64,000 nt of DNA, from NCBI RefSeq assembly GCF_030814695.1, contig NZ_JAUSVL010000001.1, positions 868,001-932,000 on the forward strand, written 5' to 3'. Position numbers and translations under genes: made by a program. Position 1 is the stretch's first letter. Each line of letters opens with the position of its first letter. This DNA is from Oligosphaera ethanolica. GTDB taxonomy: Bacteria > Verrucomicrobiota > Lentisphaeria > Oligosphaerales > Oligosphaeraceae. Positions 26,407 through 35,152 of the stretch are shown here, piece by piece. Below the pieces are notes generated by a model. It ran no database searches. It was given only the letters and a program-made list of their open reading frames with translations, and was not told the origin of the DNA.

Positions 26407-27093
26407 TCAGAATGCCGCGTTCAGCACGATCATGAAAGGCACATTGGAATCGCTGATGATGTTGATCAGTCCCAGCTGCAGGCCGCTCATGTTTCTAGTC
26501 ATGTTGATCACACCGACCTGCAGACCGGACACCTCCTCCGCGCGATTGAAGAGGCCAATCTGGACGCCTTCCAGCCCGCCGGCGACATTGGCGCAGGCCA
26601 ACTGCAGGCCCAGCACGTCTGCCGAGATATTGCCGTAGTTCACCACGCCGGCAAACTGCAGGCCCTTGAACTGCCCCAGCACGTGATTGCCAATACCGGC
26701 AATCTGGATGGCCTGGGCATTTTGGGCGACCTGGTTCCAGACGCCGGCAATTTCCAGCCCCATGACATCGCCATGGCTGAGGTTGCCCAGCACGCCGAGA
26801 TCAATAAAACCGACGTTGTTGTGCTGACCAACAAAGATGTTCAGGCGCAGGCCCATGACATCCCAGTCCTCGGCCGGAAACTGCGCCGGCGGGATCAAGC
26901 CGATGCTGATGGGAAAAACGCCCGCCGTCGATACCGGCGACGGGTACACTTTGGCCGTTGGATCGGCAACATGCCGGCGTTGCGCCGGCGTTTCAATCAC
27001 CGCCCGGTGCTGCGATTGGTCCGCCTGCGCCCACACCGACGGCAGCGCCAGCGCCACCATAGCCATAAGAACCAGTGTCAGCAATGTCTTCAT
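26407..27093 (-). CDS. LA_2272-type surface repeat protein
   Basis: This 228-residue exported protein has a signal peptide (LLTLVLMAMVALALPSVWAQA). Its second half is made of imperfect repeats with the pattern GLQxGxxN (GLEIAGVWNQ, GLQFAGVVNYG, GVQIGLFNRAEEV, GLQVGVINMTRNM, GLQLGLINIISDS). That is the signature of LA_2272/LA_2273-like surface proteins, probably a beta-helix or barrel-like fold. AGGAG lies 8 bp before ATG 27093. It is the first gene of the envelope run that continues to the LpoB-like gene. Confidence 0.75.
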   Translation of the reverse strand: MKTLLTLVLMAMVALALPSVWAQADQSQHRAVIETPAQRRHVADPTAKVYPSPVSTAGVFPISIGLIPPAQFPAEDWDVMGLRLNIFVGQHNNVGFIDLGVLGNLSHGDVMGLEIAGVWNQVAQNAQAIQIAGIGNHVLGQFKGLQFAGVVNYGNISADVLGLQLACANVAGGLEGVQIGLFNRAEEVSGLQVGVINMTRNMSGLQLGLINIISDSNVPFMIVLNAAF

Positions 27094-27156
27094 ACGTCGT
27101 TCTCCTTTCATCGCTTTGCGTTAGTGGTCGCCATGGGTCAACACGCCGTTATCGCG

Positions 27157-29535
27157 CTATGCTTGTCCTCTCCCGTCCAGTCCGTCGGCGGCAGACGTTG
27201 GCGGTTCTGCCGTTATCAACTTCTTGCGGATGGTCAGGATGTTCCTGCCGTCCCGGTATTCGTACTCAACCGCGTCCATGGTGTTCTTGACAATATATAT
27301 ACCGAGGCCGCCGATTTCCCGCTCGGCCAAAGACGCGTCCACATCGGGATCGGCTTTATCCAGGGGATTGTAGGGCCGGCCGCTGTCAATGAACTGCATA
27401 ACCAGCTCCGGCGGCGCGCCCATCACTCCGCAGCGCAAAGTCGCCTCGCCCTGCCCCGGCGCATACGCGTAGTGCGCGATATTCACAAAGAGCTCCTCAA
27501 CCACCAGCTCAAGCTGATTCTGCACCACCGGCGGGCAGTCGCCGTGGCTAAGCATCACCCCGAGGACAAATTCCTGCACCGCCGGCAACGCCGACAGGGC
27601 CGCCGGCACTACCAACTCGGACATACCCGGCGCCGCCGCGGCCGGCTCAAGCCCGGCTGCCGGAGTTTCTGTTGCCTCGGCACTGCCAGCAGCATTGCCG
27701 CAGTAGGTGATAGCAAGCATGGTGATGTCGTCTGCACGATCGGCGCCCGCCGCAAAGGTTTCGATATCCCGCTCGACCAAGTGGATGAGCGCTTCCACGC
27801 CCTGCTCGTTCTGCCAGCGCGCCAGACAGCGTTCCAGGCGTTCTTCGGAATACAGCTCCAGCGCGGCATTCTGCGCTTCGGTGACGCCATCGGTGTACAT
27901 GAACAGCGTGTCGCCGGGCCGCAACTGGACCTCGTCCTGCTCGTAGATCTGATCGTCCAACCCGGCAAGCACGAAGCCGCTGGTGAGCGCCAGCGCCTCG
28001 AAGCGCCCGCCGACCCGCCGCAGGTACGGCGGGTTATGACCGGCATTCACGTAGCTCAGCACGCCCGTGTCGGTGTCAAGGATTCCCAGGAAGGCCGTCA
28101 CAAACATGCCGGCTTCGTTGTTCGCACAGAGATGCCGGTTGGTGTCATTGAACACCTGCGCCGGCGACAGGCCCGCCTCGGCGTAGTTCTTGAGCATGGT
28201 CTTCGACGTCATCATGAACAGAGCCGCCGGAATGCCCTTGCCGGAAACATCAGCCATCACCAGCGCCAGATGCGTGCCATCAATCAAAAAGAAGTCATAA
28301 AAATCACCACCGACCTCCTTGGCTGTGTGCATGGCCGCAAAAATTTCCACGTCGCGCCGGTCAGGATATGGCGGGAAGACCGACGGCAGACTCGCGTGCT
28401 GGATGGCGCTGGCGAATTCGAGCTCGGCGTCCAGGCGGCGGGCTACTTCGGCCATTGCCTGTTTCATGGCTGACACCATGGTGTTGATGCCATTGGAGAG
28501 CATGACGAACTCCTCGTTGGCGTCCACCCGCACTTTTTCCTCCAAGTCGCCCTGGGTAATTTTCTCCAGCGAGGAGTTCACTTTGTAGATGCCGCTGATG
28601 ACCACCCGCTGCACCAGCGTCGATATCAGCACAAAGACCATGGCGAAAAGAACCAGGTTGAAGACAATCATCTGCATACACATGGCATTGCGGTTCACAT
28701 ACATCTCGTTTTTCGGCAAGGTGCCGATGATGGTATAGCCGTTGAGGTGCTCGAAGAGACATAGCGACGGCACACCGCGCACCACGGCTGTGAACTTGCC
28801 CTTCTGTGCGCCCTTCAGACGTTGCGTCGGAATGCCGTGACTCTCCAGATTGCTGCCCAACCAACTGCTGTCGTCCACGCTGATGATGTGATTGTTCTCA
28901 CAGATCATCACCACGCCCTTGGCGCCGACCCGCAGGCCAAAAATGGTTTTGCGCGGATCCACCAGATTCATGGTCTGGCGAAAACTCTCCGAACGGTACC
29001 CCACCTGCACAAAGCCCGGACCGTCTCGGCGGGGCACCCCAGCGTACTGCATCAGGGTCCGCGCGTCAAAACCAATCGGCTGGGGATCCTGCAAGAGCTC
29101 AAGCTTGGGATCGGTTAACAGAGGCATGAAAAAAGCCGATTGCGCCGCGCTGCCCATGTCGTAACCCACAAAGCGCGGCTCGGTGCTACCCACGAGAATA
29201 CCACGGCCATCGGCCACGTTGATCTCGTCCACACCCAGCACGCGCAGGAGTTCCACCAGCCGCACGCCGTCGGTCGCCGCCGCCGGCGACAGCGCCAGAA
29301 TATGTGCCAGCGCCCGTGCCTTGGCCAGGCCATTTTCGGCCACGTGCTTGCGCAGGATGGCCACGTTGCGCGCATTCAACGCCAGTTGCTTTTTGACATC
29401 GACCAAATTCAGCCCGATGAGCTGCTCGGCGTGTTCGTTGGCGTAATGCGTCTGTAGCGAGTAGGTCGCCACGAAAGTCACCGCGAAAGCAATGACGATG
29501 AAAAACAGCAACCATTTCAGAAACATGTTACGCAT
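27157..29535 (-). CDS. Membrane SpoIIE/PP2C phosphatase fused to anti-sigma-type HATPase
   Basis: Order in the 792-residue protein: TM helix (about 5-25), extracytoplasmic Cache-like sensor (about 30-280), second TM (about 285-308), HAMP (about 310-365), PP2C/SpoIIE phosphatase (about 390-610; GGDFYDFF, MADVSGKGIPAALFM, ADDITMLA) and an RsbW/SpoIIAB-type kinase fold (about 645-780; ELVVEELFVNIAHYAY, GGLGIYIVKNTMD). Such proteins control anti-sigma antagonists by dephosphorylation (SpoIIE) and phosphorylation or sigma binding (HATPase). No STAS antagonist or sigma factor is encoded nearby. ATG 29535 has GGAAAGGG about 11 bp upstream and is preferred over 29601. Confidence 0.85.
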   Translation of the reverse strand: MRNMFLKWLLFFIVIAFAVTFVATYSLQTHYANEHAEQLIGLNLVDVKKQLALNARNVAILRKHVAENGLAKARALAHILALSPAAATDGVRLVELLRVLGVDEINVADGRGILVGSTEPRFVGYDMGSAAQSAFFMPLLTDPKLELLQDPQPIGFDARTLMQYAGVPRRDGPGFVQVGYRSESFRQTMNLVDPRKTIFGLRVGAKGVVMICENNHIISVDDSSWLGSNLESHGIPTQRLKGAQKGKFTAVVRGVPSLCLFEHLNGYTIIGTLPKNEMYVNRNAMCMQMIVFNLVLFAMVFVLISTLVQRVVISGIYKVNSSLEKITQGDLEEKVRVDANEEFVMLSNGINTMVSAMKQAMAEVARRLDAELEFASAIQHASLPSVFPPYPDRRDVEIFAAMHTAKEVGGDFYDFFLIDGTHLALVMADVSGKGIPAALFMMTSKTMLKNYAEAGLSPAQVFNDTNRHLCANNEAGMFVTAFLGILDTDTGVLSYVNAGHNPPYLRRVGGRFEALALTSGFVLAGLDDQIYEQDEVQLRPGDTLFMYTDGVTEAQNAALELYSEERLERCLARWQNEQGVEALIHLVERDIETFAAGADRADDITMLAITYCGNAAGSAEATETPAAGLEPAAAAPGMSELVVPAALSALPAVQEFVLGVMLSHGDCPPVVQNQLELVVEELFVNIAHYAYAPGQGEATLRCGVMGAPPELVMQFIDSGRPYNPLDKADPDVDASLAEREIGGLGIYIVKNTMDAVEYEYRDGRNILTIRKKLITAEPPTSAADGLDGRGQA

Positions 29536-29597
29536 GGTTCTGCAGCCCTTTCCGGAGTGCCCTCGCCACTGCTCGGCAACCGTGTTTTCCGCGCCGT

Positions 29598-30614
29598 TCA
29601 CAGAACAATGGCCTTGCGGGCCCGGCAGCTTTCAATCTCGGCCTTGACGACTCGGATGGTCTGTTTGGCCGACGCCGGCGTCACCGTCACAGGCTTGACG
29701 CCCTTGCGCAGGCAGTCAAAGAAATAGCACTGCTCGTTGAGGTACGGCCCGCCGGTACTGATGTTCAGCCCGCTGCTCAGCGTCTCCGCCGCCACCGGCA
29801 ACTCGGGCACCTGCGCCTCGCCGCCGGCATAGACCTTCAGAGTCGGCTTGGCCGTGCTGTTGAATTCAATGCAGGCGCCGGCGAAAAAGGCCCGGTACGC
29901 GGCCGTGAACGGGAAGCCCTTGGGCGCATCGGCGCTGCCCTCGGCGCTGACCACCAGTCCGTCACCGTAGTCATAATGCGTGAAGCTATGGCAGATGCCG
30001 CCTTCGCCGTGGGGGTCCCGATGCACGCCGTAGGAGTACACTGCGCGCGGCAGCCCCAGCATCCACAAAATGGCGTCAGTATCATGAATATGGCGATCGA
30101 AGATCTGCATGCCGCCGCGCTCTTCGTCCAAATACCAGCCATTCCAGCCGGTGGACACGCCGCCGACCCGCGTCATCGACAGCGTATGCAGCTTGCCGTA
30201 TTCACCCGAGTCAATCACCTTCTTCAGGAAGACGTATTCCGGCCAGAAGCGCAGGACCTGGCCGATCATCAGGACCTTGCCGCATTCGTCGGCCACCGCG
30301 CTCATGTCTGCGCAAAGCGTCTCATTGAGCGCCATGGGCTTTTCACCAAAAACATGGCAACCCGCCCGCAGCGCCTGGATGACCAGCGGAGCGTGCAGAT
30401 AGGTCGGTGCGCAAACAAAAACCACGTCTAAGCCACCTGCAGCAATCATCTCTTCACCGCTGGACCAGGTCTGCACGCCGTACGCGTCCTTGGCCTGCTG
30501 CCGCAGTTCCGCCTGCGCGTCGGCCACCGCCACCAGCTGCACATCGGCATGTTTCTGCAACAGCTGCGCATGCGTCCGCCCCATTCCGCCAAATCCACAC
30601 AATCCGACTTTCAT
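29598..30614 (-). CDS. Gfo/Idh/MocA-family NAD(P)-dependent oxidoreductase
   Basis: The 338-residue protein has an N-terminal Rossmann domain with GFGGMG (residues 7-12) and EKP (91-93, catalytic Lys), followed by the C-terminal beta-sheet domain with GGMQIFDRHIHDTDAILWMLG, the region of the substrate-binding His. Members oxidise or epimerise sugars and cyclitols using NAD(P). The second of two close ATGs (30614) is chosen because AGGAG lies 7 bp before it. It sits 62 bp upstream of the SpoIIE gene and 66 bp downstream of the large membrane-anchored protein. The substrate is unknown. Confidence 0.85.
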   Translation of the reverse strand: MKVGLCGFGGMGRTHAQLLQKHADVQLVAVADAQAELRQQAKDAYGVQTWSSGEEMIAAGGLDVVFVCAPTYLHAPLVIQALRAGCHVFGEKPMALNETLCADMSAVADECGKVLMIGQVLRFWPEYVFLKKVIDSGEYGKLHTLSMTRVGGVSTGWNGWYLDEERGGMQIFDRHIHDTDAILWMLGLPRAVYSYGVHRDPHGEGGICHSFTHYDYGDGLVVSAEGSADAPKGFPFTAAYRAFFAGACIEFNSTAKPTLKVYAGGEAQVPELPVAAETLSSGLNISTGGPYLNEQCYFFDCLRKGVKPVTVTPASAKQTIRVVKAEIESCRARKAIVL

Positions 30615-30686
30615 GTCCATGCTCCTGTGTTATCAAACCAATGTTGCGTCCCGTATGCTCAACACCCGTGAAGAAAAAACACCGCG

Positions 30687-33473
30687 TCATTCGTAGGGCG
30701 TCTTCGGCGCGCCCTCGGGAAGTGTCCCCGGCGGCAACAGCGCGAATTCGTCCTGGTCGCTGGACAGCCGGAACTGCGCGACCATCATGCCGTTATGCCA
30801 GGTCCACAGCCCCAGCCGGTCTCCCGTCAGTGGCTCCGGGTCGACGACCGTCCCGACCCGCACGCCATCGACCCAGAAACTCAGCCGGCTGCCGTCCTTA
30901 CGCACTTTGAGGCTGAACCAGCGGCGGTGAATCGCGCCCGTCCGCGGCACGATCACAGATGTGTTCTCCACCAGCACCTTTTTTTTGCGAAGAATCTGCG
31001 AGCCGCGATCGTCCCAGCCGCCGAACATGAAGCTGTAGCCGCTGCTGATGTCCCGGCCATCGGCGCCCAGCACGAAATTGAAGTCGCCGGCGTATTCGTA
31101 TTTTTTGCCGCGGGACGTGTCCATCTTCGGGCCGACGAAGTACTCCACCGTGAGCGACTCGCCATGGCGGACTTTGTGCCAGTTGCAGGCGACGCCGTCA
31201 GGCTGCACGCCGGAGAAAAACGACCAGCGCGGGTCGCATTCCCAGCGGTTCGTCACTTCCCAGGTACCTGCAACCGGCAGCCACTGCGCCGGCGCCTCGC
31301 GGAACGAGTCCGTCTTCACGCCCGCCGCCCGCAGGGTCACTCCTTCCGCCCAGGGCCGCGTGTCGCCTTTGCCAATGCGACCGACAAAGGCCAAGCGCCG
31401 CAAGGACGCCGGCAGCGCCGCATTCCAAGCCGCCTCGCCGTCAACATAGGCGACCAGGCGGCCATCGCGGCGCTCAAGTCCCAGCGAGCGCGGCGGCCGG
31501 GTCATCTTGAGGACCAACGGCTCCTGGCCGCGATCCGGCCGGAACTGCAGTTCGTTGCTCTTGCTGTCCACGATCAGCGACGCGACGGTGTTAATCGCCG
31601 CACCGTTATCCACTTCGCTGCCCATGGCCAGTCCCCAGCGCGGCTGCGCCGCTAGCGAGCGCAGCCTCATGACGTCCATATCCACCGCCAACGCGCTCCA
31701 GAAATCGCTGCGATGCCAGTAATCCGTGTCGTCGCTGGCTTGAGCGGGCAGCCATTCGAGCACGGGATTGTTCCAGTTGCTCATGCTTTCCTCGTGGGTG
31801 AAGGTCTCCACCCGGTCGGCGACCTGCGGCAGGGGCAGCGCCGGCGCTATCCCAACCCGAGTCAACGCCGGCAACGGCGCCGTGCCCGGCCGGGCGACCA
31901 GGCTCACGCCACCGAGCCCCGCGGCCGCCAGCGGCACCCGCGCCCAGCAGATCGACTGGCCATCGAGCACCACCCAGGCATTACGGCCCAAGCAGGAAAA
32001 ACGCAGTTCGCTGCTGGCCGGCAGCGCTGGCAGCGGCATACTCGCCAGCTGCTCTTCGCCGCCTGGATGCCGCCACAGTATCCGCGCCGCCGGCGCACCA
32101 TCCACGCCGGGGCCGACGCGCGCCAGCAGCGCACAGCCATCGCTGATGCGCGAACGCAGTTCCAGTACGGCAGTTCCGGCGTCCATGCCGCTTACTACGC
32201 ATGACACGCTGCTATTCACCAGTTCAATGCCGCCAATTTCGCCGCTGGCGACATCGTGCCAGGCCGCATCGCCCGCGCCGCTGCCCGGGAGCTGCCGCCA
32301 GACGAGGTCCGGCCACGGCGCGTCAGCCAAGTCCAGCCGGTCCACCGGCCGCACATCGACATCATCAAAGACCGTGCCCTCGCCGCCATCGCTGAGCAGA
32401 CTGATACCCCCGCCCAAAAACGGCGTGCTGTCCACGACCTGCATGACCCGATGTCCGTCGACATGCACTTCCAACAGGCCGTTGAGTTGGCTCGCCGACA
32501 ATTCGGTCCAGAAGCCCGGCGCAAAAACCATCGTCTTTTCCGCCAGCACCTGCCGTTCGCCATCGCACACTTTGCTCAAGACCAGCGCGGCCGGCGCCTT
32601 GCCGCTGTCCGGTCGCCAGCGTAGCTCGTAGCCGTTGCGCTCGTCAACCCGGCAAAAGCCCAGACCAAAACTGCTCCCGGGCAAGGGATGCGCCGCGCAG
32701 GTGAAGCGGTAATTCCGCCAAAACCAATAGCCGGCAATCGCCTCGCCACGCTCACCACGGCCCAGGAAGGAAAAGGGGTTGGCGCTGCGCACCGGCGTCT
32801 GCAATGCGTGCACCTGCCAGTCGCCATGAGCAACCTTCCATTCGCCCAAGGCGCCCTCGTCATGCATGAAGTTGTCACTGAACAGCAACGGCGCGATCCG
32901 TTGGCAAGACAGCTGCGGCGCCACGGCGTCAGCGGCGCTCTCGCCAGCCCAGCCCCAGGCCAGACGCCGCCATTCCTGCTGCTGCAGGGGCGCCGCCACC
33001 AGTTGCACGGCATTGCGATACAACGCCACGACATCCGACGACTTCAGCAGCGTCAAGCGATCGCCGGCAGCCAACGGCTGCGACAAGGCCGCCTCAGCCA
33101 GCGCCTGCTCGTTACCGGGACCGCCACGGCGTTCGACAATGCGCACCACATCCGCCATGATGACCACGTCAAGCTGGCAAAGCTGCCCCCACAGCCGACC
33201 CACCAGCGCACAGTCTGCACCGGGCGCCCCGGCCAGCGCCGCCGTCGCCGCAAAGGTCGCTCCCAACCGCTCACGGCTCTCCAACTGCATCCACCCAGCT
33301 GGCACGAGCGCAGCATTGCCCCCGCTTGCAGACGGCGCCAGCGACTGCCGCTGACGCCACCACAGACCGCCGCCCATGGCCAGCAAAAACAGCAAGCCGC
33401 AGCCAATACCCACATTCAGCCACGACGCGCCGCGCCTGGCCCCCTGCTGATGTCCTGCCACTTGTCCAGCCAT
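30687..33473 (-). CDS. Large membrane-anchored protein with repeated laminin/DUF1080-like beta-sandwich domains
   Basis: The 928-residue protein has one TM helix near the N-terminus (about 20-38, VGIGCGLLFLLAMGGGLWW) and a long extracytoplasmic part. Several segments look like concanavalin-like or 3-keto-disaccharide hydrolase (DUF1080) beta-sandwiches: DNFMHDEGALGEWKVAHGDWQV to GISLLSDGGEGTVFDDVDV (about 220-375), and FVLGADGRDISSGYSFMFGGWD to WFSLKVRKDGSRLSFWVDGVRVG (about 800-890). I recognise no catalytic motif. The start at 33473 has AGGGA about 5 bp upstream. A role in polysaccharide binding at the cell surface is a guess from fold only. Confidence 0.6.
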   Translation of the reverse strand: MAGQVAGHQQGARRGASWLNVGIGCGLLFLLAMGGGLWWRQRQSLAPSASGGNAALVPAGWMQLESRERLGATFAATAALAGAPGADCALVGRLWGQLCQLDVVIMADVVRIVERRGGPGNEQALAEAALSQPLAAGDRLTLLKSSDVVALYRNAVQLVAAPLQQQEWRRLAWGWAGESAADAVAPQLSCQRIAPLLFSDNFMHDEGALGEWKVAHGDWQVHALQTPVRSANPFSFLGRGERGEAIAGYWFWRNYRFTCAAHPLPGSSFGLGFCRVDERNGYELRWRPDSGKAPAALVLSKVCDGERQVLAEKTMVFAPGFWTELSASQLNGLLEVHVDGHRVMQVVDSTPFLGGGISLLSDGGEGTVFDDVDVRPVDRLDLADAPWPDLVWRQLPGSGAGDAAWHDVASGEIGGIELVNSSVSCVVSGMDAGTAVLELRSRISDGCALLARVGPGVDGAPAARILWRHPGGEEQLASMPLPALPASSELRFSCLGRNAWVVLDGQSICWARVPLAAAGLGGVSLVARPGTAPLPALTRVGIAPALPLPQVADRVETFTHEESMSNWNNPVLEWLPAQASDDTDYWHRSDFWSALAVDMDVMRLRSLAAQPRWGLAMGSEVDNGAAINTVASLIVDSKSNELQFRPDRGQEPLVLKMTRPPRSLGLERRDGRLVAYVDGEAAWNAALPASLRRLAFVGRIGKGDTRPWAEGVTLRAAGVKTDSFREAPAQWLPVAGTWEVTNRWECDPRWSFFSGVQPDGVACNWHKVRHGESLTVEYFVGPKMDTSRGKKYEYAGDFNFVLGADGRDISSGYSFMFGGWDDRGSQILRKKKVLVENTSVIVPRTGAIHRRWFSLKVRKDGSRLSFWVDGVRVGTVVDPEPLTGDRLGLWTWHNGMMVAQFRLSSDQDEFALLPPGTLPEGAPKTPYE

Positions 33474-34013
33474 GTGATCCCTATTGTTACCTGCGTGACG
33501 TCATTTTCTCCGGCGACCTCAACAATGTAGCACGCCGCCTGTTGCACAACCACGCCGGAACCTTATACTTTTAGGCTCTGACAGTAATCGGTCGGTGATT
33601 GAGAAGGACCGGTTCTGGTGGACACTCGGGACCGTAGGGGGCGGACCTACGTGTCTGCCCCCGTCGATTGCCGTCGATTGCCGTCGATTGCCGTCGATTG
33701 CCGTCGATTGCCGTCGATTGCCGTCGATTGCCGTCGATTGCCGTCGATTGCAGTCGATTGCAGTCGATTGCCGTCGATTGCCGTCGATTGCCGTCGATTG
33801 CCGTCGATTGCCGTCGATTGCAGTCAATTGCAGTCGGATATCATTGCGCCGTAGGCGCTTAACCATGCTTAACCCCAGGCTTTAACCTGGGGACACAGCC
33901 TCCCAAAAGCAGTGCCTCGTAGAGGCACCACAGTTCTCGAGCCATCGCCCGCTTGCCGGCGATGAAGGCATTATAGTCTCTGACAGGACACACAACTCGA
34001 TTACACAAAACTC
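33474..34013. other. Divergent intergenic region with repeats
   Basis: A 540-bp stretch between the membrane-anchored protein gene (-) and apbE (+). It holds a GGGGGCGGAC...GTCTGCCCCC palindrome (33637-33662), the 10-bp tandem repeat array (33661-33836), and a copy of a CCCAGG...CCTGGG hairpin repeat (33844-33895) also found inverted at about 58188-58237. All short open frames here are products of the decamer array. Confidence 0.6.
33661..33836. repeat. 10-bp tandem repeat array, about 17 copies of CCGTCGATTG
   Basis: Seventeen head-to-tail decamers, mostly CCGTCGATTG with a few CAGTCGATTG variants and a degenerate last copy. The period is close to one helical turn, so each unit presents the same face of the DNA. 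It starts directly inside the palindrome ending at 33662. There are no spacers, so this is not a CRISPR. Confidence 0.95.
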
Positions 34014-35105
34014 ATGCCCATTACCACCACCACCACTCACCGCCAACGCCTCCTGGCACTGCTGACCAGCTCGTTGTTCCTCGCCGTCATCGCGCTGTTC
34101 ATCTTGCGCCAAGACCGCGCCGCCGCGCCACCGGCCTCCGCGTCGCCGCGACAGATGGACTTCGCGGTCTTCAACACCCTGTGCCGCCTCAGCGTCTGGT
34201 CGCTGCCACCGGCCCAGAGCGAGACACTTTTTGCGGAACTCAACCGCCAGCTGCGCCTCCTCCACGACTGCATCAACGCCTACGCTCCCGACAGCGAACT
34301 GAGCGCCCTCAACCGCAATGCCGCCATCGCTCCCGTCACCTGCTCGCCCATGCTCTGGGACGTCCTCATGAGCGCCCGCGAAGCATGGCAGGTTAGCGAC
34401 GGCGCCTTCGATGTCACCATCGGCCCCTTGATGCAACTGTGGGGATTCCACGAAAAACAACAGGCCGCACCAAGCCAAAACGAAATCCAGGCGACGTGCC
34501 AAAAAGTTGGCTTGGACAAGGTCCACTTCGATGAGCAGCAGCGTAGCGTCTTCTTCAGCGTCCCGGGTATGCGCATCGACTTCGGCGGTATCGCCAAGGG
34601 CTACGCCCTCGATCTGGCCACGAAAATCCTCGCCCAACACGACGCCAACATCTTCCTCCTTGATCTCGGTGGCAATATCGCCTGCTCCGCAACGCCGCCG
34701 CCCGGACGCGATGCCTTCACCATCGGCATCCGCAATCCTCTCGCCGAGAACGCGCTGCTGGGCACCATGCCCCTGCGCGGTCGCTTCGTCGCCACCAGCG
34801 GCAATTACGAGCGCTATCGCGTCATCGACGGCAAGCGCGTTGGCCACATCATGGACCCACGCAGCGGCCAGCCCAGCACCTACCTCGACGGCGTCAGCGT
34901 CGTCACCACCAGCGGCCTGCTTTCCGATGTCTTCTCGACCGCCGCATTCATCGGCAACCAAGTCCTCGCCAAGGCGCTCTGCGAGCGCTTCCCCGGCACA
35001 GGCTTCATCTTCGTCACCCAGGATTCACAGGACCAGCCGCTGGTTGAATACATCGGCGATTTGCCACCGCTCAAGCGACAAAACGGCCCCAGCGTGGTAG
35101 ATTGA
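34014..35105 (+). CDS. apbE: FAD:protein FMN transferase (ApbE)
   Basis: ApbE covalently attaches FMN from FAD to Thr or Ser of target flavoproteins such as Rnf and Nqr subunits. The 363-residue protein has an N-terminal membrane or signal segment (about 11-30), AFDVTIGPLMQLWGF (about 128-142), DFGGIAKGYALD from residue 189, GNIACSA, HIMDPRSGQP from residue 278, and LSDVFSTAAF, which supplies the Mg-binding Asp and Thr of the family. There is no lipobox Cys. No target flavoprotein is encoded in the window. The preceding ribosome-binding site is weak, but the next in-frame ATG would remove the membrane segment. Confidence 0.9.
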   Translation: MPITTTTTHRQRLLALLTSSLFLAVIALFILRQDRAAAPPASASPRQMDFAVFNTLCRLSVWSLPPAQSETLFAELNRQLRLLHDCINAYAPDSELSALNRNAAIAPVTCSPMLWDVLMSAREAWQVSDGAFDVTIGPLMQLWGFHEKQQAAPSQNEIQATCQKVGLDKVHFDEQQRSVFFSVPGMRIDFGGIAKGYALDLATKILAQHDANIFLLDLGGNIACSATPPPGRDAFTIGIRNPLAENALLGTMPLRGRFVATSGNYERYRVIDGKRVGHIMDPRSGQPSTYLDGVSVVTTSGLLSDVFSTAAFIGNQVLAKALCERFPGTGFIFVTQDSQDQPLVEYIGDLPPLKRQNGPSVVD

Positions 35106-35152
35106 TCAGCGCCAGTCGACCCACCGCCAGCATCACGCCCCGACCCAACGCC

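Noticed and set aside
26359..28473. A 704-codon + strand frame and others across 23-30 kb
   Set aside because: They are shadows of the envelope operon and SpoIIE genes on the - strand; the His/Arg/Gln-rich translation has no domains.
33595..33885. Open frames with RRLPSIAVDC repeats; possible CRISPR
   Set aside because: The 10-bp units have no spacers, and an array with a period not divisible by three gives repetitive peptides in every phase.
33882..34961. A 359-codon - strand frame
   Set aside because: It lies antisense to apbE, whose motifs are clear on the + strand.
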